A stretch of DNA of 64,000 bases from Pseudoprevotella muciniphila (GTDB lineage: Bacteria > Bacteroidota > Bacteroidia > Bacteroidales > Bacteroidaceae). The position numbers were made by a program, and so were the translations under genes. The stretch's first letter is position 1; each line of letters starts with the position of its first letter. Under the pieces are notes generated by a model, which saw only the letters and a list, made by a program, of their open reading frames with translations, had not been told where the DNA came from and ran no database searches. Of the stretch, positions 48,838 through 57,704 are shown one piece after another. The stretch is from assembly GCF_003265305.2 (NCBI RefSeq), contig NZ_CP033459.1:1-64000 (forward strand), read 5' to 3'.

Positions 48838-51132
48838 TTATCTTCCGCTTCGTTCAATCAGTCCGCGCACCTTCTCGCTGAACGCACTGTCGAGCGCCAT
48901 TTGTTCAATCGTGATATGCATGCGGTAGTTCCAGTTCTGGTAAGGATTGGAGGGTACGTTAATCTGTTCATCTTCAGGATTGGGCGATCGAAGGGTGGGC
49001 GAGATTGCTGTCCAGTCCTGAAACGACAGCAGGCAGAGCATGGATGGTGAGTTCAGGTGGCGGCTTACCACTTGCTCGCACGCCGAAGCCGTGGCTTCTT
49101 CCGGTGCATTACCCATGCCGTGAAGCACTTCGTGCCAATAGGCTTCCGTGCGTTCGCCATCCTGTTTCCACCAGAGGCGGAATGGTGGCATGTCGTGTGT
49201 GCTGATGGTGGCTACTGAGCGGTAGGGATTGTTCAATACATCGGCAAACCTATGACCATAAATCTTAGGCATGCTCTCTATTTCCAATGTCAGGACTTCC
49301 AGTTTTTCAAGGACACTCTTTACGCACCCCGGCACCATGCCCAAGTCCTCTGCACAGGGCAGAAGGCTGCCCTCGCTGTCGTTCACTGCATCAAGCAGTG
49401 CAGGCAGTTTCTTCATCGCCTCTGCAGCCCAGAAATCATCGTGCCGGCGATAGAAGAAATCATCGTGCAGACGATTGAAGGAATTGCGGTTTTCTTCGCT
49501 TATTTCTTCAAACAGGCGTGTGGTTTGTGCACCGATGCGCGGATGATATTTCCCGCTATCGTCAGGGTCGTCAATGAAGAGTACTTCAGTGCTGAGATGG
49601 AGTAGTCTTTCTCGCAGTTTCTCATCGCTCACTTCTTTTATTATGTCGCGCTGAGACGTGTATTTATCCTTAAAATGGTAGCGCTCGCCGTCGTAAGTAA
49701 AATAGGTGTCAATTTCCTCCGCAGTGAGTTCAGACCTGAGAACATCGTAACTGAACGAAGGTGTGCTGAGTGGTCTGACATCCAGGCTGAAGCCATAATG
49801 CCGTATTTCTTCAGATGACAGCGGAAGAGCAGGGCGGAAGTGCCCCAGAATGCCGTAAACTTCGCTGCGCGGTATTTCCCAGATCCGGAAGAAGCCCAGC
49901 ACATGATCCAGGCGGTAGGCGTCAAAGTATTTGCACAAATGCTGCAAACGAAGTTGCCACCACCGGTAGCCGTCTTTCGCCATGACTTCCCAGTTATACG
50001 TAGGAAATCCCCAGTTCTGTCCTTCCTTGGCAAACGCATCAGGCGGAGCACCTGCCTGTCCGTCGAAGTTGAACAACCCGCCGTCCACCCATGCCGGCAC
50101 ACTGTCGCGCGATATGCCTATAGGTATATCGCCTTTGAGGATAATGCCTTTTGCATTGGCTGCTTCGTGCACGGCAGACATCTGACGATGCAGCAGGAAC
50201 TGCACAAACTCGTAGAAACGAACAGATTTTAAAGCATTTGGTGTTTCAGTCAGATACCTGTCCAATAACTTGGCGTCATATTGAGAAAAAGTGTCCCACT
50301 GGCGGAAGTTGGCAGTATGGAACCTGTCTCTCAGATGGCAGAAGATGGCGTAAGGACGAAGCCAATGGTGGTTCTCTTGTTCAAAACTCTGAAACACCTT
50401 GGTTTTTAGTGTCCTCGCCCCATTCTTTCTGTACAGGTCCTGCAGAAACGACATTTTGTATTGCAACACTTTGTCATAGTCGAGCGGTCCTTCATTGCTG
50501 ATGTCATTCGCAGAAGTCCATTCTCTCAGGTCCAGATAAATGGGGTGTAGCGCAAAGACAGATATGTTGTTGTAAGGATATGAGTCGCGCCAGGTCTTGG
50601 TCGCCGTGGTGTCGTTGATGGGCAATACCTGAATGGCACTCATGCCGACGTGGCTCGCCCAGTCCACAAGCATTTTCAGATCGCCGAAATCTCCTACGCC
50701 CTGACTGCCATTCGACTTCAAGGAAAAAACCGGAATAACAATGCCTGCACCGCGCCAGAGAGGGAAGTCGATGTTTTCAGGAGTGAGCGAACATTCGAGA
50801 GTGATGGGCTTGCCGCTGCCGTCGTTGAAAAAACTTCTGTTAGCGCCTTTTTCCCATGTAACATCTGAATAGTTATCGTCGTGCTGCAAAATGAATTTGT
50901 ACTCTATTGTACCGATATTTTCCTCATCTGTCTTCGCAAACAGATGACTTCCGGCTTTCTCTTCGCGCACTAATGGCTTTGACAGCAACACGTTCCATGA
51001 CCCAAGACTTTCAGTACTGCCGATGATTGCCCAGTGATGCTTCCTTGGCGGTGCAGGGGCATGAAGCACAAATGATACATTTCCAATGTCTATCTGGTAA
51101 ATCTTAGGGGCGAGAAACATATTGTGATGCAA
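48838..51132 (-). CDS. malQ: 4-alpha-glucanotransferase (GH77, CBM20)
   Basis: A 764-residue amylomaltase that rearranges alpha-1,4-glucans. Residues ~10-115 are a CBM20 starch-binding domain (NVSFVLHAPAPPRKHHWAII, ESLGSWN). The GH77 barrel follows: IPVFSLKSNGSQGVGDFGDL, the nucleophile in YRLDHVLGFFRIWE, acid/base region LPCAEDLG, and STHDMPPFRLWW. Bacteroides homologues are near 890 residues with two CBM20 domains; here the first is missing. A second ATG (51120, MFLAPKIY) is equally plausible. A -7 box TATTTTTG (51176-51169) lies upstream. Confidence 0.9.
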   Translation of the reverse strand: MHHNMFLAPKIYQIDIGNVSFVLHAPAPPRKHHWAIIGSTESLGSWNVLLSKPLVREEKAGSHLFAKTDEENIGTIEYKFILQHDDNYSDVTWEKGANRSFFNDGSGKPITLECSLTPENIDFPLWRGAGIVIPVFSLKSNGSQGVGDFGDLKMLVDWASHVGMSAIQVLPINDTTATKTWRDSYPYNNISVFALHPIYLDLREWTSANDISNEGPLDYDKVLQYKMSFLQDLYRKNGARTLKTKVFQSFEQENHHWLRPYAIFCHLRDRFHTANFRQWDTFSQYDAKLLDRYLTETPNALKSVRFYEFVQFLLHRQMSAVHEAANAKGIILKGDIPIGISRDSVPAWVDGGLFNFDGQAGAPPDAFAKEGQNWGFPTYNWEVMAKDGYRWWQLRLQHLCKYFDAYRLDHVLGFFRIWEIPRSEVYGILGHFRPALPLSSEEIRHYGFSLDVRPLSTPSFSYDVLRSELTAEEIDTYFTYDGERYHFKDKYTSQRDIIKEVSDEKLRERLLHLSTEVLFIDDPDDSGKYHPRIGAQTTRLFEEISEENRNSFNRLHDDFFYRRHDDFWAAEAMKKLPALLDAVNDSEGSLLPCAEDLGMVPGCVKSVLEKLEVLTLEIESMPKIYGHRFADVLNNPYRSVATISTHDMPPFRLWWKQDGERTEAYWHEVLHGMGNAPEEATASACEQVVSRHLNSPSMLCLLSFQDWTAISPTLRSPNPEDEQINVPSNPYQNWNYRMHITIEQMALDSAFSEKVRGLIERSGR

Positions 51133-51255
51133 TTTTTGATGATAATATTTTTAAAATACCATTAAATGCAAAAATACGTAAAAATAATGATACACCGGCT
51201 CGCTTTTACGAATAATGACGTTTTGTGTTTTTTTTAGAAAAAAAATATGAAACCC

Positions 51256-51287
51256 TTTGCGTAAGTTAAAATAAATGTTTAATTTTG
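51256..51287 (+). promoter_or_regulatory. Orphan plus-strand promoter
   Basis: TTTG (51256-51259), 20 bp, TAATTTTG (51280-51287): a full consensus promoter with no intact gene downstream. The region 51133-51560 otherwise holds the malQ promoter, a degenerate frame (51343-51540) and the ndk terminator. Confidence 0.6.
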
Positions 51288-51342
51288 CATTAGACATAAT
51301 GGTAAAACGCTGCATTGGTTAGATTGGGATTCTCATCAATAA

Positions 51343-51540
51343 ATCTTTGAAACCGAGAAAGCTTCCTTCGCTCAATGGCGTGCCGATACTCATCGTAAGA
51401 TGCTGGAGTCGGATTACAAAGACGGAGTGGCACTCAAATCCTGTTTTTTTAGGAGTTTCATCACATCATCAATGCAGCATTTTTTGTGTCCTATAAGTAA
51501 AAGCGGTCTGGAAAGGAGTGCCCTCGTCCAGACCGGTTGA
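51343..51540 (+). pseudogene. Degenerate gene fragment downstream of orphan promoter
   Basis: An open stretch of 65 codons without a proper start. Its first ~35 residues read like protein (TEKASFAQWRADTHRKMLES, then DYKDGVALKS), and the rest runs through the ndk terminator stem. It may be the remnant of a gene once driven by 51256-51287, or a small RNA region. No family can be assigned. Confidence 0.3.
51504..51535 (-). terminator. ndk terminator
   Basis: CGGTCTGGA/TCCAGACCG perfect 9-bp stem; on the minus strand it is followed by a T-rich run. It lies 25 bp after the ndk stop. Confidence 0.75.
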
Positions 51541-51560
51541 GTTTTTGTAGGTCCTTCTTG

Positions 51561-52028
51561 TCAATATTCATCGCACGCGTATGTGGCAGACATATTGTTC
51601 GATGTCCATTCGTACAGTTCCTCAGGTTTGAAGAAACGTTTGATTTCTGCTGCAGCCGTCTCGGGGCCGTCGCTTGCGTGGACGATGTTTTCCTGGAACG
51701 ACATGCTGTAGTTGCCGCGGATGGTTCCTGCGGGTGCTGTCCTACCATTTGTGGGACCTGCAAGTGTCCTGACTACTTCGATGGCATCAACGCCCTCAAG
51801 GCACATAGCAATGACGGGGCAAACCATCATCGCGTTTTTTACCCTTTGAAAGAAGGGCTTTTCGGACAAATGTGCATAATGCTCACTGAGCAGTTCATCA
51901 GTCAGTTGCATCATCTTCAGACCGACGATGTGAAGACCTTTCTTTTCGAAAATACTGATAATCTCGCCGATAAGTGCACGCTGCACGGTGCAAGGCTTGA
52001 GGAGTACCAATGTTCTTTCTAATGCCAT
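51561..52028 (-). CDS. ndk: Nucleoside diphosphate kinase
   Basis: A 155-residue NDP kinase that transfers phosphate between nucleoside tri- and diphosphates through a phospho-His. The start is MALERTLVLLKPCTVQRALI; the ATP-site region is GPTNGRTAPAGTIRG and the catalytic His lies in ENIVHASDGPE. Length is normal. Its upstream region contains the repeat array 52105-52273. Confidence 0.95.
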   Translation of the reverse strand: MALERTLVLLKPCTVQRALIGEIISIFEKKGLHIVGLKMMQLTDELLSEHYAHLSEKPFFQRVKNAMMVCPVIAMCLEGVDAIEVVRTLAGPTNGRTAPAGTIRGNYSMSFQENIVHASDGPETAAAEIKRFFKPEELYEWTSNNMSATYACDEY

Positions 52029-52104
52029 AATGTTTTATTTTTATAAAGGTTAGTGTTAAGAATGAATTGATTATGTCTTAATTTAAGTTCCGCAAGTTCC
52101 ACTT

Positions 52105-52273
52105 GCTTGAAGTTATTGAAGTTATCGAAGTTATTGAAGTTATCGCTTCGCTCGAAGTTAACGACATTAGTTAATGCTATTGATATCTTTCGTTCTTCTT
52201 TTGTTATTAATCGGTCCAACGTATCGTCGATAACTTCGTTAACTTCGTTAACTCCGAGCGTAGCGATAACTTC
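52105..52273. repeat. 9-bp tandem repeats forming a large inverted repeat
   Basis: GAAGTTATY units are repeated at 52109-52144. A 29-nt arm at 52136-52164 pairs with 52245-52273 (27 of 29), leaving an 80-nt loop. Related units (GATAACTTC, GTTAACTTC) fill the right arm. The open frame over it (52019-52219, minus) encodes only repeats of NNF and is not accepted as a gene. It lies between ndk and fur. Confidence 0.75.
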
Positions 52274-52292
52274 AGAAAGTTAAATGTCTTAA

Positions 52293-52730
52293 TTATGTCT
52301 TTGAGCAAGAAGGGCAGAGTCCTTTTACCACATAGTTGGCGCTATGACTGACAAATCCTTCCGGCAAATTTACCGCCGGTACCGATTCGCTCCTCAGGCA
52401 GTAGGTGTGCCGGCAGTGTTCGCAATAGAAATGGATGTGGAAGTCGGAAAGTTCGCAGTCTTCCTCTCCGCAGTGGCAGTCGTTTCTGCAAACGGCATAT
52501 TTCAACTTGCCGCTGCCATCATCAACGGCATGTACCAGGTGGTGCTGCAGGAACATGGTCAGTGTCCTGAAGATTGTGGACTTGTCAACCGTTACCAACA
52601 CGTCCTCCAAGTCAGCCACAGACAAGGCGCAAGGCTGCTCCAACATCGTGCGTAATATCAAAATCCGCATCGCCGTAGGTTTGATGCCCCTTTCGTTCAA
52701 CCGTTCTTCTATATCTGCCTGTTTCTTCAT
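52293..52730 (-). CDS. Fur-family metalloregulator
   Basis: A 145-residue Fur/Zur/PerR-type repressor. The winged helix is at ~10-85 (RGIKPTAMRILILRTMLEQP, VDKSTIFRTLTMF). The C-terminal half carries the regulatory metal region SDFHIHFYCEHCRHTYCL and a structural Cys4-type site with CPSC at the end. The multiple Cys (CRNDCHCGEEDC) are unusual and may change metal choice. It overlaps the subtilase stop by four bases, indicating coupled translation. Which metal it senses is not decidable. Confidence 0.88.
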   Translation of the reverse strand: MKKQADIEERLNERGIKPTAMRILILRTMLEQPCALSVADLEDVLVTVDKSTIFRTLTMFLQHHLVHAVDDGSGKLKYAVCRNDCHCGEEDCELSDFHIHFYCEHCRHTYCLRSESVPAVNLPEGFVSHSANYVVKGLCPSCSKT

Positions 52731-54778
52731 TTTTTTATGAATTTTCGGGAAATTATGCGCTCCGGTGTTGTGATACTGATGATGTATGTTCCTGCCTGAA
52801 CATCATTCAGGTTGATAAGTGTCTCTTCGCCGCGGCTGGGATTGATGACAACGTGCCGTTTGATAATTCTGCCGCAAGGGTCGCATACCATGATTTCTGC
52901 TCTGTCAAGAGCGTTGTTGAACAGGATTTTCCAGTTGTCCTGCCTCTTGAGCAAGGTTACCGGAGAAAGCCCGCTCTGCAATGAAGCAATGCCCGTTGCC
53001 TCTGCCATCTGCAAAGCCATTTTCAAGCCTTCGTAGGCATCTATCTTGCCGTAACCGCTCTGCTCGGTCGTGGTGTAGGCATCTTTTGTGCTCGTGGCTT
53101 CTATAATTTCTATGGCTTGCTCGGGCGTCATCTGCGGGAACGCCTGAAGCCAGAGTGCCATGATGCCCGTCACGACAGGGCACGCCATAGAAGTGCCGCC
53201 TTTGAAACCAAAATAGTAAGTTTCGTTGTTTCTGGTGAACGAAGTGACGATCGAACTGCCGGTCTTGGAGAACCCCGGTGTGTACTTGGAATATGCAGAA
53301 ACGACCAATGCGCCGGGTGCCGCTACTGTCGGCTTCAGTCCGTCGCCCAGATATGGACCCTTGCTGCTGAACGATGACATGGCGCCCATAGGGTAATTGC
53401 TGCCGTATGACAAGGTGTTGCCATTGATGTTGGTAAGCGAGTTCTTGGTGTTATAACTGCCCACGGCAATGGCACGCGGAATGTTTGCACCGCCATCGCA
53501 TGTCAGATAGTTGTCGTCGCCTGAAAGGAAGGATGCGTCGGGGGAATGGAATATGCCGCAGTCTGTTTCTGTCCACGCATGGAAAGTAGTACCTGCATCT
53601 CCGCATATCTCAACCCCGAAATAGCGGTTGCTGCCCAGAAAGTCCTTGTCGAGGTGGAAATAATAGTTCTCTTTCTTGTTGCCGGGTTCAATGTCCTCAA
53701 AGAGGACTTCCTCTGTCTGCGTTTCAGTAAGGTATGTCTTTGTGCTTCCTGAATAGAAATAGGGTCTTAAGGATAAGTGGCGGCAGGAATCGGCATCTTG
53801 TCCCCAGATGTCGAGATATATTTCATCGTAGTTCTTTCTCACGAGGAGGTTGACGGTGTCGTTCGGCGAAGTGAACGTGTGTGAAGCATGGAGCATCTCC
53901 TTGTTTTCATTACCTGCTGCAGCAACAATCAGTCCGCCTTCGCCCATCATTCTGTCCACAGTCTGGCTGAACACGTCCTTGCCGTCGTGAGGTCCTATCA
54001 GTGTGCCGAAACTCATGTTCACCACCCAAGGTTTTCCTTCTGTCTCGGCAAACTGCTTGACGTAACTTATTTCTTCCAGCAAGTCGGCATTTTCGAGGTC
54101 GGATGGCAGCATGATGATCTCACTCTCAGGCGCCATACCATAGTAGGGTAGTGCGCCCACTTTGGAGCCTGCCGCTATGCCTGCCACGTGTGTGCCGTGG
54201 CTGCCGGCGTCATAGTCGTCGCCACCTGTTGGGATTTCCGTGGTAGGAATGGAGTCCGGGCCGTGTCTGTACCACAGTGCGCGCACGCGGCTGTTGCCCT
54301 CTGCGTCGAGGAAAGAAATGTGGCGGTATTCAAAACCTTCGTCGATGATACCTACAATTACCCCCTTGCCTGTGAAAGGTGTCTCAAGATCAGTCCCATT
54401 ATGCAGAAGATTGACGTTGGTGGCATTGCGCACATTGTTTGTAAGCAGGCGGTTCTTGCGTGAAGAATGAATAAACCTGACGCCATCGACATTTTTCAGT
54501 GTCTTGAGGTAACTTGCCGGAATGTGAGCAGTGGCGGTTCTTGTGTCGATTTTGAATGAAGCGAAGCCGTCGGCTTTTATGCTTTCCACCACTTTGCTGC
54601 TATTCTCCGTTTCTATGATGACGTTCAGGGTATTATTGGCATCATAGATAGATTTCTGAGCCCTTCTCGCCGTTTGTGCAGGTCGGTGTTCCAATGCACG
54701 CAAACGCGCATCGAGTCTGGCTTGACCAAACGATGCGAAAGGCAGTATTGAGAGCAGAAGGACAATTATATGCTTCAT
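52727..54778 (-). CDS. Secreted subtilisin-like protease (S8) with T9SS tail
   Basis: A 683-residue subtilase with a signal peptide (IIVLLLSILPFASFGQA), a prodomain, and the catalytic triad Asp in GIIDEGFEY (~145), His in GSHGTHVAGIAAG (~195) and Ser in GGTSMACPVVTG (~528). A large insert lies between His and Ser. The C-terminal ~75 residues form a type IX sorting domain (AGTYIISITTPERIISRKFI), so it is exported to the cell surface. It is followed by fur with an overlap and preceded by cyuA 22 bp away. Confidence 0.9.
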   Translation of the reverse strand: MKHIIVLLLSILPFASFGQARLDARLRALEHRPAQTARRAQKSIYDANNTLNVIIETENSSKVVESIKADGFASFKIDTRTATAHIPASYLKTLKNVDGVRFIHSSRKNRLLTNNVRNATNVNLLHNGTDLETPFTGKGVIVGIIDEGFEYRHISFLDAEGNSRVRALWYRHGPDSIPTTEIPTGGDDYDAGSHGTHVAGIAAGSKVGALPYYGMAPESEIIMLPSDLENADLLEEISYVKQFAETEGKPWVVNMSFGTLIGPHDGKDVFSQTVDRMMGEGGLIVAAAGNENKEMLHASHTFTSPNDTVNLLVRKNYDEIYLDIWGQDADSCRHLSLRPYFYSGSTKTYLTETQTEEVLFEDIEPGNKKENYYFHLDKDFLGSNRYFGVEICGDAGTTFHAWTETDCGIFHSPDASFLSGDDNYLTCDGGANIPRAIAVGSYNTKNSLTNINGNTLSYGSNYPMGAMSSFSSKGPYLGDGLKPTVAAPGALVVSAYSKYTPGFSKTGSSIVTSFTRNNETYYFGFKGGTSMACPVVTGIMALWLQAFPQMTPEQAIEIIEATSTKDAYTTTEQSGYGKIDAYEGLKMALQMAEATGIASLQSGLSPVTLLKRQDNWKILFNNALDRAEIMVCDPCGRIIKRHVVINPSRGEETLINLNDVQAGTYIISITTPERIISRKFIKK

Positions 54779-54800
54779 TTCGGTTAGAAAGTCTGTTTTT

Positions 54801-56078
54801 TTATTTGCAGGTCATTATGTCTAGAACACATTTGTCTGTCTCATTCATGGAATTTGCACCAATGCTCACAAGATTGCTGATACACTTGTCAACCTCGTCG
54901 TCGATGATGCCTTCATCGCTCGTAACGTGTTCGCCTAGCATGGCGAGAATGGCAGACAGGACAGCGGTGCTCACACCGCTCGTAAGTTTCAGCGAGCAAC
55001 TCGGTTTGGCACCGTCGCAAATCATACCCGTCAGGTTGGCAATCATATTCTTCACGGCGAATGTAACCTGTTCATATCCACCGCCCATCAGGTAGGTAAT
55101 GCCGCAACTTGCGCCTGTGGATGCCACTACGCAACCGCAGAGTGCAGAGAGCGTACCCAGATGCTGCTTGATGTAAATGGCAGTCAGGTGGCTCAGCATA
55201 AGGGCACGTGTCAACTCTTCGGGTGTGTTGTGGTTTTCTTCAGCAAACACCGCAACCGGATTGGTGGCACAAATACCTTGGTTGCCGCTGCCTGAATTGC
55301 TCATGACGGGAATCATTGCACCCGCCATGCGAGCGTCGCAGGCACAACTTGTACTCGAGAGTATGTGTGAGAACATGGAGTCGCCCAAAATGCCACGCCC
55401 CAAAGGACGCATCAGGTTTTTACCCAGACAATGCCCATAGTTGCCTTTAAGCGATTCGCGGGCTGCTGCCATATTAAGTTTGCACGCGTCATTGATAAAA
55501 CTTATCTCGTCTAACGGGGTGTTCATGGCAAAATCATACACCTTTCTCAGCGTGAGGCTTACTTCTTCCCACGCTGTATCCTTGCATTTGTCGAGCGCTT
55601 TTTGCAAGATGATTTCATCATCCTTTTCAAGAAGAATGAAATTGGTGTGTTGACGCGCCACGATAGCGCGACTGTGATGTCCATCGCCTGAAGTGCAGAT
55701 GATTTCTACATATAATTTCTCACAAGTTTCTTCGTTAAGTACAACCTTTATACGGTTTTCAGAAGTATAGCGTTTCCCGCGTTCCACATCCTCCTTTGTG
55801 CAATCCTTCAGAACCTCAAGCCCATATTCTGACCTTCCTGCCAGAGCACCGAGGGCTATGGCGATGGGCAAACCAGCCATGTCTGTGCCGGGTATGCCTA
55901 CACCCATGGCATTCTTGATGATGTTGGCACTGAGGCGCGCCTCAATCTTATCCGGCAGACAGCCTAAAATCTCCTTCGCTTTAGCCACAACAAGTGCAAC
56001 GCAAATGGGTTCTGTGCATCCTATGGCGGGCACCACACACCGATGCACAAGGTTTAGGATTTGTTCTTTCTCTGTCAT
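54801..56078 (-). CDS. cyuA: L-cysteine desulfidase family protein (CyuA/UPF0597)
   Basis: A 425-residue protein of the UPF0597 family, which includes the iron-sulfur L-cysteine desulfidase CyuA that releases H2S, ammonia and pyruvate. Motifs: VVPAIGCTEPICVALV at the start, NAMGVGIPGTDMAGLPIA, SGSGNQGICATNP and GGGYEQVTFAVKNMIANLTG with clustered Cys (CDGAKPSC) for an Fe-S cluster. It may act on serine instead. It leads a probable three-gene group with the subtilase and Fur. Confidence 0.88.
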   Translation of the reverse strand: MTEKEQILNLVHRCVVPAIGCTEPICVALVVAKAKEILGCLPDKIEARLSANIIKNAMGVGIPGTDMAGLPIAIALGALAGRSEYGLEVLKDCTKEDVERGKRYTSENRIKVVLNEETCEKLYVEIICTSGDGHHSRAIVARQHTNFILLEKDDEIILQKALDKCKDTAWEEVSLTLRKVYDFAMNTPLDEISFINDACKLNMAAARESLKGNYGHCLGKNLMRPLGRGILGDSMFSHILSSTSCACDARMAGAMIPVMSNSGSGNQGICATNPVAVFAEENHNTPEELTRALMLSHLTAIYIKQHLGTLSALCGCVVASTGASCGITYLMGGGYEQVTFAVKNMIANLTGMICDGAKPSCSLKLTSGVSTAVLSAILAMLGEHVTSDEGIIDDEVDKCISNLVSIGANSMNETDKCVLDIMTCK

Positions 56079-56136
56079 CTATATCTATGTTTTTATGATA
56101 TCTATATAGTGTGATATTCTGTCGGTTTGGAAAAGT

Positions 56137-56538
56137 TCAGTGCTTCTTATTATGAAGCAACCTATACTGTCGTGGAGTAATGTCGTAGGCCTTTGAAAAC
56201 GCCAAATAGAATGATTGGCGCGAAGAAAAACCTGCATATAGTCCGATTTCTTCAACTGAGTAATTATTGTAACTCGGCGAAGAAAGCATTTTGCACGCAT
56301 CGCGCAAGCGAAGGTTGTTAATCAGGGTGTTGTAGTTCTCACCTGTCTGAATGGCTACCACAGCCGAGATGTCGCGTGCTTTGATGCCTAGTTCGGCTGC
56401 AATGCTTGATGCTGTGCAGTCTCCACCTCGATAGCGCTTGTTTTCCGTAACAGCGTTCATAATGCGAACAAACAACTTGTCCGTTCGCTCCGAACTGATT
56501 CTGCGATAATATTCTCTATCGTCCTTCATCAATGGCAA
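56137..56538 (-). CDS. Short AraC-type regulator
   Basis: A 133-residue protein consisting mostly of the AraC double helix-turn-helix (residues ~35-128), with the conserved end YSVEEIGLYAGFSSRQSFYL and FSKAYDITPRQYR. There is no ligand-binding domain, so it may be controlled by expression or a partner. It lies 58 bp upstream of cyuA in the same direction and may regulate it. Confidence 0.88.
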   Translation of the reverse strand: MPLMKDDREYYRRISSERTDKLFVRIMNAVTENKRYRGGDCTASSIAAELGIKARDISAVVAIQTGENYNTLINNLRLRDACKMLSSPSYNNYSVEEIGLYAGFSSRQSFYLAFSKAYDITPRQYRLLHNKKH

Positions 56539-56683
56539 AGGTAGTTAAAAACGATGTATTTTCATTCCGAAAGAATGAAAAAAACGTAGATTCTCTGCTT
56601 TTGTCTTATATAGTAGCTATTTAGTCTTCGATTTTGCCTTGGACTTTAAGCACCATACGATCAGAGTATTTACTCGGAAAATA

Positions 56684-56716
56684 AAAGGCAAGCACATCTG
56701 GAATGTGTTTGCCTTT
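56684..56716 (-). terminator. Terminator after TM2 gene
   Basis: AAAGGCAAGCACAT pairs with ATGTGTTTGCCTTT (one G-U position) around a 5-nt loop, with a T-rich tract on the minus strand. It follows the TM2-domain gene by 26 bp. Confidence 0.75.
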
Positions 56717-56742
56717 GAATTAAACATTCTTAAAAGTTTGAT

Positions 56743-57081
56743 TTACCCTAATGCCATCATGAACTCCTGAAAGTTCTTTTCACGTGTGGCATCCTGAATT
56801 AAGAACCAATCGATGATAGCCCAGATGCCACAACCTCCGGCAGTAAGCAATTTTCCGATGCCGAGACCGATGTCGCCTATCATGAAACGGTCTATTCCCC
56901 AACCGCCCAAGAGGATAGACATAATCAGTATCATTGTTGGGTCTTTGAGGTCAACCATATACGGAAGATTCTCTTTCTCAGGTGGCAAAGCATAAAGCCT
57001 CTGGCGAACAAATTCAAGTTTGTTTGCAGGAAACTTCTTGCCGTTCGCTATTAAAAACATGTCAATCTTGTTCGGATCCAT
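56743..57081 (-). CDS. TM2 domain membrane protein
   Basis: A 112-residue protein. Residues ~45-105 form a TM2 domain: two membrane helices joined by a short turn (MILIMSILLGGWGIDRFMIG, then GIGKLLTAGGCGIWAIIDWF), with the DRF motif typical of the family. The N-terminus is cytoplasmic and polar. The role is unknown in bacteria. Confidence 0.85.
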   Translation of the reverse strand: MDPNKIDMFLIANGKKFPANKLEFVRQRLYALPPEKENLPYMVDLKDPTMILIMSILLGGWGIDRFMIGDIGLGIGKLLTAGGCGIWAIIDWFLIQDATREKNFQEFMMALG

Positions 57082-57158
57082 AAAAATAATCGTTTATGTT
57101 ATTGTTATTCTATGCAAAAATAGTAAAAGATTTTTTATCTAATAGAATAGAGCGCTTT

Positions 57159-57578
57159 TTATTTAAATGCTCCGAAAAAAAAGAGCAACGCGGCTGAATA
57201 CTTCCAGTCCACCCCTTTGACGTGTCCAATCGTGCGGTAGTTGCCGTCCTGCACTGTGCCGTCGCTCTTGATGTGTCCTATGGTTCGATAACTGCCGTCC
57301 TGAACTGTGCCATCGCTCTTGACGTGTCCTATGGTTCGGTAACTGCCGTCCTGCACAGTGCCGTCGCTCTTGATATGTCCTATGGTGCGATAACTGCCGT
57401 CCTGCACAGTGCCGTCGCTCTTCACGTGACCGATGGTGCGATAATTTCCGTCCATGATGGTGCCGTCGGAACGCACATGGGCACTCGTCCTGTAGTTGCC
57501 ATCCTGCACAACTTGTGCCTTTAGTGCCGCGGGCACCATCATCAGAATAGAAATGGCTAATATTAACTTGATTTTCAT
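57159..57578 (-). CDS. Secreted 17-residue tandem-repeat protein
   Basis: A 139-residue protein with a signal peptide (KLILAISILMMVPAALKAQ) and six copies of a 17-residue unit, VQDGSYRTIGHIKSDGT, differing at a few positions, then a hydrophobic C-terminus (YSAALLFFFGAF). The DNA repeats are 51 bp and very similar, a sign of recent duplication or concerted evolution. The units probably form stacked beta-hairpins. No function is known to me. Confidence 0.8.
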   Translation of the reverse strand: MKIKLILAISILMMVPAALKAQVVQDGNYRTSAHVRSDGTIMDGNYRTIGHVKSDGTVQDGSYRTIGHIKSDGTVQDGSYRTIGHVKSDGTVQDGSYRTIGHIKSDGTVQDGNYRTIGHVKGVDWKYSAALLFFFGAFK

Positions 57579-57665
57579 GATTGTTTATTTGGGGTTATAA
57601 CAATTTGATATTAAAACTGTTTGATAGTTTAATTTGCGACATGGCAAAATTAACGCGTTTTTATG

Positions 57666-57673
57666 TACTTTTG
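57666..57673 (+). promoter_or_regulatory. -7 box of TonB receptor promoter
   Basis: TACTTTTG matches the consensus, 31 bp upstream of the ATG at 57705. No -33 box at the right distance. It excludes the earlier ATG at 57663. Confidence 0.5.
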
Positions 57674-57704
57674 CACGACTTTTTTACAATTTTTATTTTT
57701 TACA

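Noticed and set aside
52019-52219. 66-residue frame with NNF repeats upstream of ndk
   Set aside because: It only translates the intergenic repeat array and overlaps the ndk start region.
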